Shown one piece after another: positions 7,848 through 16,950 of a stretch of DNA of 64,000 bases. Source of the stretch: Verrucomicrobiota bacterium (GTDB lineage: Bacteria > Verrucomicrobiota > Verrucomicrobiia > Verrucomicrobiales > Akkermansiaceae); the NCBI GenBank assembly GCA_030835305.1, contig JAURPJ010000095.1, positions 1-64,000 on the forward strand, read 5' to 3'. Made by a program: the position numbers and the translations under genes. The notes under the pieces were generated by a model. It was not told the DNA's origin. It saw only the letters and a program-made list of their open reading frames with translations, and made no database searches. Position 1 is the first letter of the stretch; the number at the start of each line of letters is the position of its first letter.

Positions 7848-10253
7848 TCAAAAATGAACCTCGCCCCGCTTCTGCTCCAGAGTCCCCTTCGTCACTCCAA
7901 GCCTTTCAATCGCGCCAAGTTTCCGCACCAAATCCTGGGCCTCACCTTTTCCGTTCAGGAAATTCTGATACCAACCGACTAACCCCGCCGCTTGCTCCGC
8001 ATCCTCCTCGAGCAACTCCACACGAAACTTCCTCAAGCCCAGTGAGATAAACTCGTCGACACTTCCAGCTCCCGTTTGCGCTAGCCCGTTAAAGAGAGTG
8101 TTCCGGCAACCCACATCAGCCTTCAACATATGTAAGTGCCCCACCCGGTCTCGAAGCTGAACACTATGACGATCACAAGGTTTGCCACAGTTCTTGATAC
8201 TCGTTCCCTCGCTCAGGAAGGTGCAAAAGACGCAGTGCTCCATGTGAAACATCGGCATGTGCTGGTGCACCGTCAGCTCAAACCACTCCGGCGGCGCGCT
8301 TTCCAACAACTCAACAACCTGTCCTTCATTCAAATCATAGGACACCGTAAGATTCTCGAAATTCCCGTGCTTCATCAGCAAGGATGCCGAAACCGAATTC
8401 GCCACATTCAATGAAAAATCGGCTACCACCGGGACCCCACGCGCCTTGAAGTACGAAATACCCCCGAGATTTCGCACCAGAACCCCATCAGGCTCCGCTT
8501 TCTCTACCATCTTGAAGAATCCCGCCTCCTTCGGTTTCTGAATCCGCGGAGTCGCTAGGTAAATTTTCATCCCCGCATTGCGCACCACGTTCACGGCCTT
8601 GCGATACTCTTTCAAATCTTCAAAATCACAGTAAATAAACTTCGCCCCCGCCTGTGCACATCCTTCGACTTGCTCCAACGACCGACACAACAACCGCAAC
8701 TCAGGCAAACTCTCATCCACCGCCACACGCTCCGGCATTAAGCGAGCCAGAGCCGCCGCACCATCTTTCACAACCGGCTCTTCCTTCAATTCTTCGACCA
8801 AGCGCCGACGCACCCGGTTCAGCTCACCCAGCGGAATCATCACTTCGCCTTCCAGCGAATTCTGCACCAGCCCTAACTGAAAACCCGTTCCTCCCAATCG
8901 ACCCAACTGCCCCGCCAAAACCTCCTTCGTTAGCGGCCTCTTCTCCGCCTCCTCCAACATGACTTCACTCGCCACCTTCTTCCCCCGACACTCCACCACC
9001 AAGGGCTCACCCGCCTTCCCCGAAACCTGCACCATCAGGGAATCACCCTTCTCTTCCAAACGCCCGCCTTTCCAACTCTTCTTCACTTCCTTCTCCAGGC
9101 CCGGATCACTCGTCTTCCACAAACCCTGCCCCGCATGCACCCGTTTCCAGTCGATTCCCGACCTCTTGTCAAAAAACACCTTTCTCCCCTCGACTTTCCA
9201 GATCATGCCACCCTGCTCGTCATTGCGATCTTCGCCGGCATCAAAGACAAACCCATCACTCGGATTCAATGACACTCCGCTTGTCTCCAATTCCACCCAG
9301 CCTTCTCCTTTTGCAACGACTTTCCCCGCCCAGGCGCCCCGCTTCTTACCCCACTTCCCGTGAGTCAAACGAGGATGATTCGTCCCTTCCAGCCAACCGC
9401 TCGCAAGTCCGCGCGAAAACATCATCTCCAGCGTGTAACGATCCTTCTTCGTGATCTCTACCTCATCCAGAGCCTTGCGATAAACCCGAGTGACCGCTGC
9501 GACATACTCGGGCGATTTCAAGCGCCCCTCGATCTTGAAACTCGTCACCCCGGCCTTCACCAAATCCGGGATCACATCGACCGCCGCCAAATCCTGAGGG
9601 CTTAAAAGGTACCTCACCTCGCCCATCGGCACTGTCTCGCCATCCACCACCAACTCATAAGGCATGCGACATGCCTGCGCACACTCTCCTCGATTCGCGG
9701 ATCGTTGGCCCAAACTCTCCGAAGTCAGACACTGCCCCGAATACGCCACGCAAAGCGCCCCGTGCACAAACACTTCCAATGGAACCGAGCCCTTCTTCCG
9801 CACCCGCGCAATCTCCTCCACCGACATCTCCCGCGCCAGCACCGCACGATCCAGATCCAAAAACCCATCCAAAAAAGCCATCCCCTCCGGAGAGGTAATC
9901 GTCATCTGGGTCGAAGCATGCAACTCCATCTCCGGGGCGATTTCCTGCACCAACTTGGCTGCCCCCAAATCCTGAACAATGGCCGCATCCACGCCCACCC
10001 GCGCCATAACCTCAATCTGATCCACCGCCCCTTCCAGCTCCGATGGAAAAACGAGCGTATTAAAAGCGACAAATCCCTTCACTCCGTAACGATGGAGAAA
10101 ATCCATCAACTTCGGTAGGTCCTCCTCCGTAAAATTGTCCGCCCGCATTCGCGCGTTAAACTTCGGCAGCCCGAAGTAAATTGCATCCGCCCCGTTCGCC
10201 ACCGCGGCACGCGCACAATCCCAGTTTCCCGCCGGAGCCAGTAGTTCAGTCAC
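7848..10253 (-). CDS. U32-family protein, RlhA-like (23S rRNA hydroxylation) with tandem U32 domains
   Basis: 801 residues starting MTELLAPAGNWDCARAAV, the standard U32 beginning. The first U32 domain carries the signature CVAYSGQC...RSANRGECAQACRMPYE (C168, C175, C191, C195). A central DUF3656-like segment (about 330-500) follows. A second U32-like domain spans about 530-760 and has its own cysteine set (MEHCVFCTF, NCGKPCDRH, GCRNTLFNG). E. coli RlhA (YdcP, about 650 residues), with U32 plus DUF3656, makes 5-hydroxycytidine in 23S rRNA; the longer two-domain layout here is known in other phyla. The cysteines are expected to hold an iron-sulfur cluster and prephenate-linked chemistry drives hydroxylation in RlhA (family knowledge). 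Assignment to RlhA rather than TrhP/UbiU-type paralogues is inferred from DUF3656. Monocistronic by context. Confidence 0.8.
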   Translation of the reverse strand: MTELLAPAGNWDCARAAVANGADAIYFGLPKFNARMRADNFTEEDLPKLMDFLHRYGVKGFVAFNTLVFPSELEGAVDQIEVMARVGVDAAIVQDLGAAKLVQEIAPEMELHASTQMTITSPEGMAFLDGFLDLDRAVLAREMSVEEIARVRKKGSVPLEVFVHGALCVAYSGQCLTSESLGQRSANRGECAQACRMPYELVVDGETVPMGEVRYLLSPQDLAAVDVIPDLVKAGVTSFKIEGRLKSPEYVAAVTRVYRKALDEVEITKKDRYTLEMMFSRGLASGWLEGTNHPRLTHGKWGKKRGAWAGKVVAKGEGWVELETSGVSLNPSDGFVFDAGEDRNDEQGGMIWKVEGRKVFFDKRSGIDWKRVHAGQGLWKTSDPGLEKEVKKSWKGGRLEEKGDSLMVQVSGKAGEPLVVECRGKKVASEVMLEEAEKRPLTKEVLAGQLGRLGGTGFQLGLVQNSLEGEVMIPLGELNRVRRRLVEELKEEPVVKDGAAALARLMPERVAVDESLPELRLLCRSLEQVEGCAQAGAKFIYCDFEDLKEYRKAVNVVRNAGMKIYLATPRIQKPKEAGFFKMVEKAEPDGVLVRNLGGISYFKARGVPVVADFSLNVANSVSASLLMKHGNFENLTVSYDLNEGQVVELLESAPPEWFELTVHQHMPMFHMEHCVFCTFLSEGTSIKNCGKPCDRHSVQLRDRVGHLHMLKADVGCRNTLFNGLAQTGAGSVDEFISLGLRKFRVELLEEDAEQAAGLVGWYQNFLNGKGEAQDLVRKLGAIERLGVTKGTLEQKRGEVHF

Positions 10254-10311
10254 ATCGCAGTCCTAATCCCCTAACCTGATGGAAGCAACACTAAGCCTCA
10301 CCTCAACGACT

Positions 10312-11203
10312 AAGTCCGGGACTTCAAAATCTCATCAATCTTCTGTCGGGTTCCCTTGCCCATGGGGGTTTCCGCAATCGCCGAAGCCAGCGAATCAAAA
10401 TCCTTCGCGGCAAGCCCTACTTTCCGGTGAGCAATCTAAAATCAATCGCCCCATTTGAAGTCACCGCATGAACAGCATCAACTTTTTCGGATCCGCCAAT
10501 TCGTCCAGAAGATGCAGGTGCTTTGAATCCGCGACGACTAATGCACAAATAACCATCTCTTTTTCTCTCAGACGATCCGGTCATCTTTTAATGTCAGGAT
10601 CACTTCATCAAGTCGGTCGCGAGCCATCGCCCAAAGGGTATCATTCCGGCTCCAGCCACTCTTTTCTACCTGACTGAAAATTTCCAAATAGCTAGTCGTC
10701 CAATCTCTCTTGCCAAGTCTTGCAGCCAAGGAATCAGGGTCTCCTTTCTCATCTTTCCCTCCATACTTCCGATCCACCTCCTCCTTCACACTATCGAAAA
10801 GGCAGCCCAGTCTTCCCGGGCAATCTCGGCAAGTAGACTCCCCACCACCTCGTTCGGATCGAGCACCCACACTCCCGTTACCGCTTCCAACAATTCCTTG
10901 GCCCTCGCAAAGTCAGATTGGGCCAACTCGCCAAACCAATCACTGAGCACTTCCTCCATTTTTCTCCAACCAATCTTCGAAACCCTTTTCCAACGCCTGC
11001 CACAGCTCCTCATCACTCAAACCCACCGCATAGCTCTCCATCTCCCCAATCGTCATTTCCCCTTTAGGCAAAGCCCGCCATTTCCCATCCAGCACCCGCC
11101 TCAACGACTCCGTAATCTCATTCGAGGTAATAGTCTCACCACCAAAAAGCATCCAGAGCCACAACACTCCGATCAAAAGCAGAGCCCCAACCAACCATTT
11201 CAC
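10312..11203 (-). pseudogene. Frameshifted gene for a membrane-anchored helical protein
   Basis: On the minus strand three ORFs in different frames join into one protein. First comes MKWLVGALLLIGVLWLWML (membrane anchor) to DEELWQALEKGFEDWL. After a shift near 10940-11010 follows RKMEEVLSDWFGELAQSDFA to SLLAEIAREDWAAF. After a shift near 10800 follows FDSVKEEVDRKYGGKDE to GWSRNDTLWAMARDRLDEVI. Further pieces (VVADSKHLHLLDELADPKK; GLAAKDFDSLASAIAETPMG to a TAG at 10312) continue downstream. The repeated W-x-x-x-D-x-x-x-A helices recall helical repeat proteins of unknown function in Verrucomicrobia. At least three indels make it non-functional unless the assembly is wrong. Confidence 0.7.
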
Positions 11204-11375
11204 TTCTCAAAACTAACGATCCTTTTCACTTTTCCAATCGTCATCTTCTCTGTGGCTCAGCATCTCTGCGTGAGGTCCAATTGAGCATATGATTTTTCTG
11301 TGGCGAAGATCGGATTCTCGGGCCAAAATTCCGTCAAGGCTATCTAAGACGTCCATTGAAACAATTCAAAACACC

Positions 11376-11513
11376 ATGAAAATACATAGCCTTCTCATTC
11401 TAGCCATAGCCAGCGTCGCTCTCACTTCTTGCAACACAATCTCCGGTGCGGGCCAGGACATCAAAAGAGGCGGGCAAGCTGTAAGCGACGCAGCGAGACG
11501 AGCTTTCAGTTAG
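11376..11513 (+). CDS. Entericidin A/B-like small lipoprotein
   Basis: 45 residues: MKIHSLLILAIASVALTSC is a lipoprotein signal with lipobox LTSC (C19 lipidated). The remainder, NTISGAGQDIKRGGQAVSDA, is the typical entericidin-family core (NT..G.G.DI..GG..I..AA). These are tiny outer-membrane-associated lipoproteins, in E. coli an antidote/toxin pair under stress control; here only one is present. The ORF track starts 29 codons earlier, but ATG 11376 is directly followed by the signal sequence. A strong intrinsic terminator follows 23 bases after the stop, so it is a single-gene unit. Confidence 0.85.
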   Translation: MKIHSLLILAIASVALTSCNTISGAGQDIKRGGQAVSDAARRAFS

Positions 11514-11536
11514 ACACCTTTCCTTAATTATCTCCC

Positions 11537-11570
11537 AACCTTCGCTCTCTTCCGGGAGCGAAGGTTTTTT
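11537..11570 (+). terminator. Rho-independent terminator after the entericidin-like gene
   Basis: Perfect 11-bp inverted repeat AACCTTCGCTC / GAGCGAAGGTT with an 8-base loop, followed by a T run. Because the upstream arm also starts with AA and the facing gene on the minus strand ends at 11577, it may serve both directions, although the T tract favours the plus strand. Confidence 0.85.
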
Positions 11571-11576
11571 AACCCC

Positions 11577-12257
11577 TCACTTCTCCGCCACGAACAAAGT
11601 ATGCGTGAACTTCTTCGCCTTCGGGTACGCCTTTGCCGGCACGGCCTCCACTCGCGAAAAAACCTTCCTCAAAAGCCTCAAAAAGCCCGGGTCCTCGTGC
11701 GCCGACCAATAAACCACCCGGCCTTTTGACTTCAAAGACGCCTTCGCGATCTCCAGCCCCCTTCTTTTATAAAGCCGTCCGTTTCCCTTCTGCACCAGCG
11801 GATCGGGGCTATTATCAACGTCCAGTAAGATGGCGTCATAATATCCGCCTGATTGCATGATTTTAAAAACATCCTTCTTCAACACCTCCACTCTCGCATC
11901 ATCCAAAAGCGCCCCGTTCACCTCTCTCAGATGCTTCCGGTTCCAATCGATGATCACCTGTAGTAACTCCGCCACTTCCACTTCCGAATCGTCCGAAATC
12001 AACTTCAGCACCTTCCTCAGGGTAAAACCAAACCCCAGCCCCCCGATCAAAACCCGCTGCTTCCGTGTCCGTCCCCCACAAGCCAATTCCGCCATCGTTT
12101 GCTCGGATGAACACATCGTCGTGCTCATGAGCGGCACGCCACCCACCTTTAAGAAATACTCCCCGTCATGCTCCTGTAGAAGCAGGGTTTCACCGTCGGG
12201 GGAAGTGCTGGTGGCAAGATTGGTCGTCGGCTTCACGGAGACAGCGTAGTATTCCAT
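11577..12257 (-). CDS. Spermidine-synthase-like (SAM-dependent methyltransferase fold) protein
   Basis: 226 residues from ATG 12257 (MEYYAVSVKPTTN). The ORF track extends 59 codons upstream, but that part overlaps the opposite-strand DUF3311 gene and is low-quality sequence. The Rossmann nucleotide-binding motif GGLGFGFTLRKVL, the acidic strand end EVEVAELLQVI (motif II), and DAILLDVDNSPDP (where polyamine synthases have the catalytic Asp) are visible. The N-terminal beta domain (TLLLQEHDGEYFLKVGGVPL) matches the tetramerisation strand region of spermidine synthase. Several spermidine-site residues (G-G-G-D-G motif) are not present, so aminopropyl transfer is doubtful; it may be a methyltransferase-like paralogue. 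It converges with the entericidin-like gene and diverges from the symporter operon. Confidence 0.75.
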   Translation of the reverse strand: MEYYAVSVKPTTNLATSTSPDGETLLLQEHDGEYFLKVGGVPLMSTTMCSSEQTMAELACGGRTRKQRVLIGGLGFGFTLRKVLKLISDDSEVEVAELLQVIIDWNRKHLREVNGALLDDARVEVLKKDVFKIMQSGGYYDAILLDVDNSPDPLVQKGNGRLYKRRGLEIAKASLKSKGRVVYWSAHEDPGFLRLLRKVFSRVEAVPAKAYPKAKKFTHTLFVAEK

Positions 12258-12311
12258 CGACACATTGAAAGGCTTTCGAGACACTGGCGGTAAGCAATCA
12301 CCACTCGCCCA

Positions 12312-12554
12312 ATGAATAAAAAACGAATCATCTTCATCGTTTTCGTTCTCCTGCTCCTGCTTCATCAAGACTGCTGGAACTGGGACAACGCCAACCTCGT
12401 CTTCGGCTTCATGCCCGTCGGACTTTTCTACCACGCATGCTACTCGCTCATCGCGGCCCTCTTCTGGGGACTTGTCATGAAATTTGCCTGGCCCAGCGAG
12501 CTCGAAGAATGGGCTGAAGGGGGACCCGACTCGTCGGAAGGAGGTGCCAAATGA
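12312..12554 (+). CDS. DUF3311-type small membrane protein, symporter partner
   Basis: 80 residues with two predicted membrane helices (IIFIVFVLLLLLHQDCW; GLFYHACYSLIAALFWGLVM) separated by a short loop, and an acidic C-terminal tail (SELEEWAEGGPDSSEGG). A small DUF3311-like protein encoded directly before a sodium:solute symporter is a frequent arrangement (YhdT/PanF-like pairs). The stop and the symporter start overlap as ATGA, implying translational coupling and joint function, probably as an accessory subunit. Soluble function is excluded by hydrophobicity. Confidence 0.75.
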   Translation: MNKKRIIFIVFVLLLLLHQDCWNWDNANLVFGFMPVGLFYHACYSLIAALFWGLVMKFAWPSELEEWAEGGPDSSEGGAK

Positions 12555-14074
12555 CCACCGTCGTTGTCATCGCGATTTATCTGGGCCTACTCCTCGCCCT
12601 CGCTCTCTTCTCAAAAACCCTCTTCCGGGGAACTTCCAAGGATTACTTCGTCGCCAGCCACTCCATCGGCCCCTTTATGCTTTTGATGTCGGTCTTCGGC
12701 ACCACCATGACCGCCTTTGCCCTTGTCGGATCAACCGGCAAGGCCTTTGAGCGGGGCATCGGCACCTACGGCCTTATGGCGTCTTCTTCCGGACTCATTC
12801 ACGCTGCTTGTTTTCTTCTCATTGGCATTAAACTCTGGGCGATCGGGAAACGCTACGGCTACGTCACGCAGATCCAGTATTTCCGTGCCCGCTTTGAGAC
12901 CAAGGCCTTCGGATACCTCCTCTTCCCCATCCTCGTCCTCCTCGTCATTCCCTACCTTCTCATTGGAATCATCGGAGCCGGTAAGACAATCGCAGGAGTC
13001 ACTGGAACCAAGTTGAAACCCAACGGAGATGTCATTGCTCCCGGCGTCTTCCCCGAATGGACTGACAACGGAGCCATCCCACCTTGGTTTACCGGCCTTG
13101 TGATCAGTGCGGTCGTCCTCACCTATATCTTTGCAGGTGGCTCGCGTGCCGCGGCTTGGGCCAACACCTTCCAAACCCTCGTTTTCATGGTCATGGGTAT
13201 ACTGGCCTTTTACCTCATATCCGACCGGCTCGGCGGACTCGAAGCTGCCATCGACAAAGCCAAGGACACCCACACGGTCCGCACCCTCTCCGAAGGAGGC
13301 GAAGTCGGGACCTCGAAATGGACCTTCTTTTCCTATATGTTCATCCCTCTCAGTGTCGGGATGTTCCCCCACCTCTTCCAGCACTGGCTCACCGCCAAAA
13401 GCGCCAAGAGCTTCAAGCTCACCGTCGTAGCCCACCCCATCTGCATTATGATTGTTTGGGTTCCCTGCGTCCTCATCGGCACCTGGGCCACCGGACTCTT
13501 CCCTTCAGACATCCCCAGCGGAGCCATTCTAGCCAAAACAGTGGGCAAACTGGTTGGTAATCCCATCATTGTCGGACTCGTTACCGCTGGGATTCTTGCT
13601 GCCATCATGTCCTCGCTTGATTCCCAATTCCTCTGTCTCGGCACAATGTTCACCAACGACATCGTCCTCCACCGGGCCAAAAAGAAATACACAGACAAGC
13701 AGACCCTCTTCATGGCCCGCAGTTTCATCGTAGCCATCGTTCTAATCACCTACGTCTGCGCTCTTCTTCTCTATGAAAAGAGTGTCTTCGACCTCGCCAT
13801 CTGGTGCTTCTCCGGATTTGCCGCCCTCACTCCGCTCGTCATTGCAGCCCTCTACTGGAAGCGCGCCACCAAGATGGGGGCCTACGCTTGCGTCATTGCC
13901 GTCACCCTCAGCTGGCTGACCTTCTTCGCGATGTCCGGCTTCGGAGGTGAATACTTCGTCTTGGGAGGCATCGTCCCCGCCGCCATCATGTGGCTCATCG
14001 GTGCCGCCGCCATGATCATCGGCTCGCTTCTTTCCTCACCACCCAGCGAAAAGACCCTCGCCAAGTTCTTCTAG
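12551..14074 (+). CDS. Sodium:solute symporter (SSS family)
   Basis: 507 residues, about 13 membrane helices, LeuT-like inverted repeat fold. The segment KDYFVASHSIGPFMLLMSVF followed by GTTMTAFALVGSTGKAF is the family start (TM1-TM2), GGSRAAAWANTFQTLVFMV the conserved TM6 loop, and SSLDSQFLCLGTMFTNDIV the TM8 signature. It would use the Na+ gradient to import an organic solute; the substrate cannot be read from sequence, although the DUF3311 partner points towards pantothenate/organic-acid-type SSS members rather than sugar transporters. It overlaps the upstream gene by 4 bases and is followed by a terminator-like hairpin. Confidence 0.92.
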   Translation: MTTVVVIAIYLGLLLALALFSKTLFRGTSKDYFVASHSIGPFMLLMSVFGTTMTAFALVGSTGKAFERGIGTYGLMASSSGLIHAACFLLIGIKLWAIGKRYGYVTQIQYFRARFETKAFGYLLFPILVLLVIPYLLIGIIGAGKTIAGVTGTKLKPNGDVIAPGVFPEWTDNGAIPPWFTGLVISAVVLTYIFAGGSRAAAWANTFQTLVFMVMGILAFYLISDRLGGLEAAIDKAKDTHTVRTLSEGGEVGTSKWTFFSYMFIPLSVGMFPHLFQHWLTAKSAKSFKLTVVAHPICIMIVWVPCVLIGTWATGLFPSDIPSGAILAKTVGKLVGNPIIVGLVTAGILAAIMSSLDSQFLCLGTMFTNDIVLHRAKKKYTDKQTLFMARSFIVAIVLITYVCALLLYEKSVFDLAIWCFSGFAALTPLVIAALYWKRATKMGAYACVIAVTLSWLTFFAMSGFGGEYFVLGGIVPAAIMWLIGAAAMIIGSLLSSPPSEKTLAKFF

Positions 14075-14136
14075 CAAAGAATCACTTTTGCCCTTCTGTC
14101 CTTCGGATTTTTCCATCCAGACAGGAAAACCCAACC

Positions 14137-14164
14137 AACCCCGGGCATCACCCAGGGTTTTTCG
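14137..14164 (+). terminator. Probable terminator after the symporter gene
   Basis: AACCCCGGG ... CCCAGGGTT forms a hairpin with small internal mismatch (AACCC/GGGTT outer, GGG/CCC inner) followed by TTTTTCG. It lies 63 bases downstream of the symporter stop and before the moxR operon. Confidence 0.55.
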
Positions 14165-14260
14165 TTTAGCCCCATGAACTCCCAACTTGGCAACAATTCC
14201 AAGTTCCATCCTTCCCCTCCGGCAATCACAACGCTATCTGCCTGACTCACCCACTGATTC

Positions 14261-15253
14261 ATGACCGCTGACAAGACCTCCCCAGCCAAGACCGCTGCCT
14301 ACATTGCAGATATTCGTGAACGAGTCGGACGAATCGTCGTCGGTCAGGACGTCGTCGTCGAGCGCACCCTCATTGCCCTCCTTACCTCTGGCCACCTCCT
14401 CCTCGAAGGAATGCCCGGTCTCGCCAAGACCCTCCTCGTCAACACGATCTCAAAAGCCCTCCACCTCGATTTCAAGCGGGTCCAGTTCACCATCGATCTA
14501 CTTCCCTCCGACATCCTCGGCACCGAGATCCTTGATGAGAAATCCGGCGAATTCCGTACGCACAAAGGCCCCATCTTTACCAACCTTCTCCTCACCGACG
14601 AAATCAACCGCGCCGCCCCCAAAGTCCAGGGAGCCCTCCTCGAATCGATGCAGGAACGCAAAGTCACCCTCGGCGCCGAAACCTTTTCACTCCCCACCCC
14701 TTTCCTTGTCATCGCGACCCAGAACCCAATCGAGCAATCTGGGACCTTCGAACTTCCCGAAGCCCAACTCGACCGCTTCATGCTTTGCCACCGACTCAGC
14801 TACCCCACTCAGGAAGATGAAGAAGAAATCCTCCGCCGAAACCTCAAGCTCGGCGTTGAAAAAAAAGGGGAAGGCGCCGTGGCCCGCACCGAGTTCGACC
14901 TCGTCACCGATGACGCCGTCGGCACGCCCCAGGACCTCGTCAACGCCATGGAAGCCACCCATGACATCCATGTGAGCGAGGTCTTTCTCAAGCATGTCGT
15001 CGACATCGTCGAGCGCACCCGCAGACACCCCGACCTCGAAATGGGGTGCTCCCCCCGCGCCGGAATCTCGCTCCTCAAAGCCTCCCGCGCCCGCGCCCTC
15101 ATCCACGGTCGCGACTACGCCGTTCCCGAGGACCTCTTTGCCCTCGCCGAAGACGTCTGCCTCCACCGCATCCGCCTCTCTTACGAGGCCCTCGCCGAAG
15201 GCAAAACTCCCCAGGCCGTCCTTCAGCAAATCCTCAACGATTCCATCTCCTAA
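14261..15253 (+). CDS. MoxR-family AAA+ ATPase
   Basis: 330 residues. Walker A GMPGLAKTLL (about 50-59; the GLAKT form is common in MoxR), Walker B LLTDEINRA (109-117), sensor 1 IATQNPIEQSGTFELPEAQLD and the lid segment CSPRAGISLLKASRA are visible. MoxR proteins act as chaperone-like remodellers that mature or activate partner proteins, usually the VWA-domain proteins encoded beside them. Here it is first in the order moxR-DUF58-hypothetical-batA-batB, the classical aerotolerance (Bat)-type operon. The next gene starts 43 bases downstream. Confidence 0.93.
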   Translation: MTADKTSPAKTAAYIADIRERVGRIVVGQDVVVERTLIALLTSGHLLLEGMPGLAKTLLVNTISKALHLDFKRVQFTIDLLPSDILGTEILDEKSGEFRTHKGPIFTNLLLTDEINRAAPKVQGALLESMQERKVTLGAETFSLPTPFLVIATQNPIEQSGTFELPEAQLDRFMLCHRLSYPTQEDEEEILRRNLKLGVEKKGEGAVARTEFDLVTDDAVGTPQDLVNAMEATHDIHVSEVFLKHVVDIVERTRRHPDLEMGCSPRAGISLLKASRARALIHGRDYAVPEDLFALAEDVCLHRIRLSYEALAEGKTPQAVLQQILNDSIS

Positions 15254-15296
15254 ACCGCGGCCATTCAAATCTCACTGTTCAGATCTTAAATCTCAA

Positions 15297-16151
15297 ATGC
15301 CCCGCCTCACCGACCAGCAAACCAAGCCACTCGACTCCCGGCAGTTTTTGCTCGCGGTGAAACGACTGGCTGATTCCTTGTCATATGGCACGGACCGCTC
15401 TCCCTTCCTTGGGCAGGGGCTCGAATATGTGCAATCACGCCAATACGTTCCCGGCGACCCTGTCAAAGCCATTGATTGGCGCATCACCGCCCGTACCGGC
15501 AAGTTTCACATCAAGGAATACGAATCGCCAAAATCGCTTCCCGTCTGGTTCATTGTCGACACCTCCGCCTCAATGGCTTTGTCATCCACCAAAGTTTCCA
15601 AATACCAAATCGCCACGCAAATAGCCGGAGGCCTCGCCTTGGCTTCCATCGACCGTGTTTCGCCCGTTGGCATCCTCGGGGCCGGCTCGCGCAATCTCAA
15701 CGTAAAGCCTTCGCTCTCTAGGGAAAACATCCTCCAGTGGCTTCACGAACTCCGAACCTACCAATTCAACGAGTCCACCCGCCTCGGTGAAAAGCTCCTC
15801 GCCCTCAACCCATCACTAGGTGAAAGCTCACTAATTTTCGTGCTTTCCGACCTTCATGACCCCAGTGCTCTCCCCGCCCTCAAACTCCTCGGCCACCGTC
15901 ACGACCTCGTCGTGATCCCGCTCCGCGACCCAGCCGAAGACGCCCTCCCTGGAGCCGGCTTTATCCGCGGCCGCGAAGTCGAAACCGGACGCGAGGCCAC
16001 CCTCTCGGCCAAGAAGCAATTCACCTCGCTTGAGGATCTCACCACCGCTCTAAAAAAAGCCTCTCTCGACCACTTCCCCGTTCGTACCGACCGGCCTTTC
16101 CTCGCTTCGCTCCGCCTCTTCCTGCAATCCCGAAACCTCCTCTCGCGATGA
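15297..16151 (+). CDS. DUF58 (VWA-like) protein of the Bat operon
   Basis: 284 residues from ATG 15297; the longer ORF in the track runs through moxR in another frame. The DUF58 hallmark GDPVKAIDWRITART is at about 53-67, followed by a VWA-like core with MIDAS sequence DTSASM (D88, S90, S92). No membrane segments are seen, so it is cytosolic. In Bat operons DUF58 proteins are thought to be MoxR clients binding the membrane VWA proteins. Its stop overlaps the next start (ATGA), indicating coupling. Confidence 0.92.
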   Translation: MPRLTDQQTKPLDSRQFLLAVKRLADSLSYGTDRSPFLGQGLEYVQSRQYVPGDPVKAIDWRITARTGKFHIKEYESPKSLPVWFIVDTSASMALSSTKVSKYQIATQIAGGLALASIDRVSPVGILGAGSRNLNVKPSLSRENILQWLHELRTYQFNESTRLGEKLLALNPSLGESSLIFVLSDLHDPSALPALKLLGHRHDLVVIPLRDPAEDALPGAGFIRGREVETGREATLSAKKQFTSLEDLTTALKKASLDHFPVRTDRPFLASLRLFLQSRNLLSR

Positions 16152-16924
16152 TAAAAGCTCTCCTTTTCTTGCTCCTCGCGACACTCTCTCCCTTCGCCCA
16201 AACAAAGGCGCCTCTCGGCTTTCCGACAAAGGTCACCGACCTATACATTCCGGGCTCAAAAATCGAAATCATTCCACGCACGAACAACGAGTCCTCCCTC
16301 GTCATTCGGATACTCGAAATCAAACCCGCAGCCGACGGCTTTCGCTACGACCTCGAAATTTACGCGCTCGATCCCGGCACCCACCGGATCGCGGATTTCC
16401 TCCGCTACGCTGATGATCACACTCCGGTCAAGAACGTGGACGCCACTTTCGAAGTCACCACCATCCACCCGCTCGACACTCTCCCAAAACCTTCCGATCC
16501 CGAGCCCGTCGAACCCGCAAAGCTCGGAGGCTACAAAACCGTCATCATCCTACTCGGAATCCTCTGGGCCCTGGTTTTCCTAGCCATCCTATTTTACCGG
16601 AAAAAACAAGTGGCCGACTTCGTCGCCGAAAACCCTCCTCCAACCCTTCACGAAAAACTCCAGGTTCTTGTTTCCGCCGCCTCGCAGGGTGAATTAACAG
16701 ACCAAGAGCAAGCCAATCTCGAACGCCTTATTCTCGGCCACTGGAAACGGAAAATCCCCGAAATTGGCTCTCTCCCCCCCGCCCGAGCTCTCGTCGAACT
16801 TAACAACCACCCGGAAGCGTCCCCGCTAATTCTTAAACTCGAGGAATGGCTCCACGCCCCCAATCCGGATCTGTCACGGGAAGAGATTCTTCCACTCCTG
16901 AGGCCTTACGCGGAAAGCTCGTAG
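16148..16924 (+). CDS. Bat-operon membrane protein, DUF4381-like position
   Basis: 258 residues: signal peptide (MIKALLFLLLATLSPFAQ), a periplasmic beta-rich domain (about 20-120), one membrane helix (TVIILLGILWALVFLAILFY, about 136-155), and a cytoplasmic helical tail of about 100 residues (LHEKLQVLVSAASQGELTDQ; ARALVELNNHPEASPLILKL). I do not see clear sequence similarity to a named family, but a single-pass protein of this topology sits between DUF58 and BatA in many such operons (DUF4381 or BatD-like), so a scaffold role in the VWA complex is inferred from position. It overlaps DUF58 by 4 bases. Confidence 0.7.
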   Translation: MIKALLFLLLATLSPFAQTKAPLGFPTKVTDLYIPGSKIEIIPRTNNESSLVIRILEIKPAADGFRYDLEIYALDPGTHRIADFLRYADDHTPVKNVDATFEVTTIHPLDTLPKPSDPEPVEPAKLGGYKTVIILLGILWALVFLAILFYRKKQVADFVAENPPPTLHEKLQVLVSAASQGELTDQEQANLERLILGHWKRKIPEIGSLPPARALVELNNHPEASPLILKLEEWLHAPNPDLSREEILPLLRPYAESS

Positions 16925-16950
16925 ATTAAATCTCAAACCTCAAATCCCAA

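Noticed and set aside
12258-12434. N-terminal extension of the spermidine-synthase-like gene
   Set aside because: Overlaps the opposite-strand DUF3311 gene and has no fold character; ATG 12257 preferred.
12731-13435. 234-codon minus-strand ORF
   Set aside because: Antisense to the sodium:solute symporter; composition reflects the complement of membrane-helix codons.
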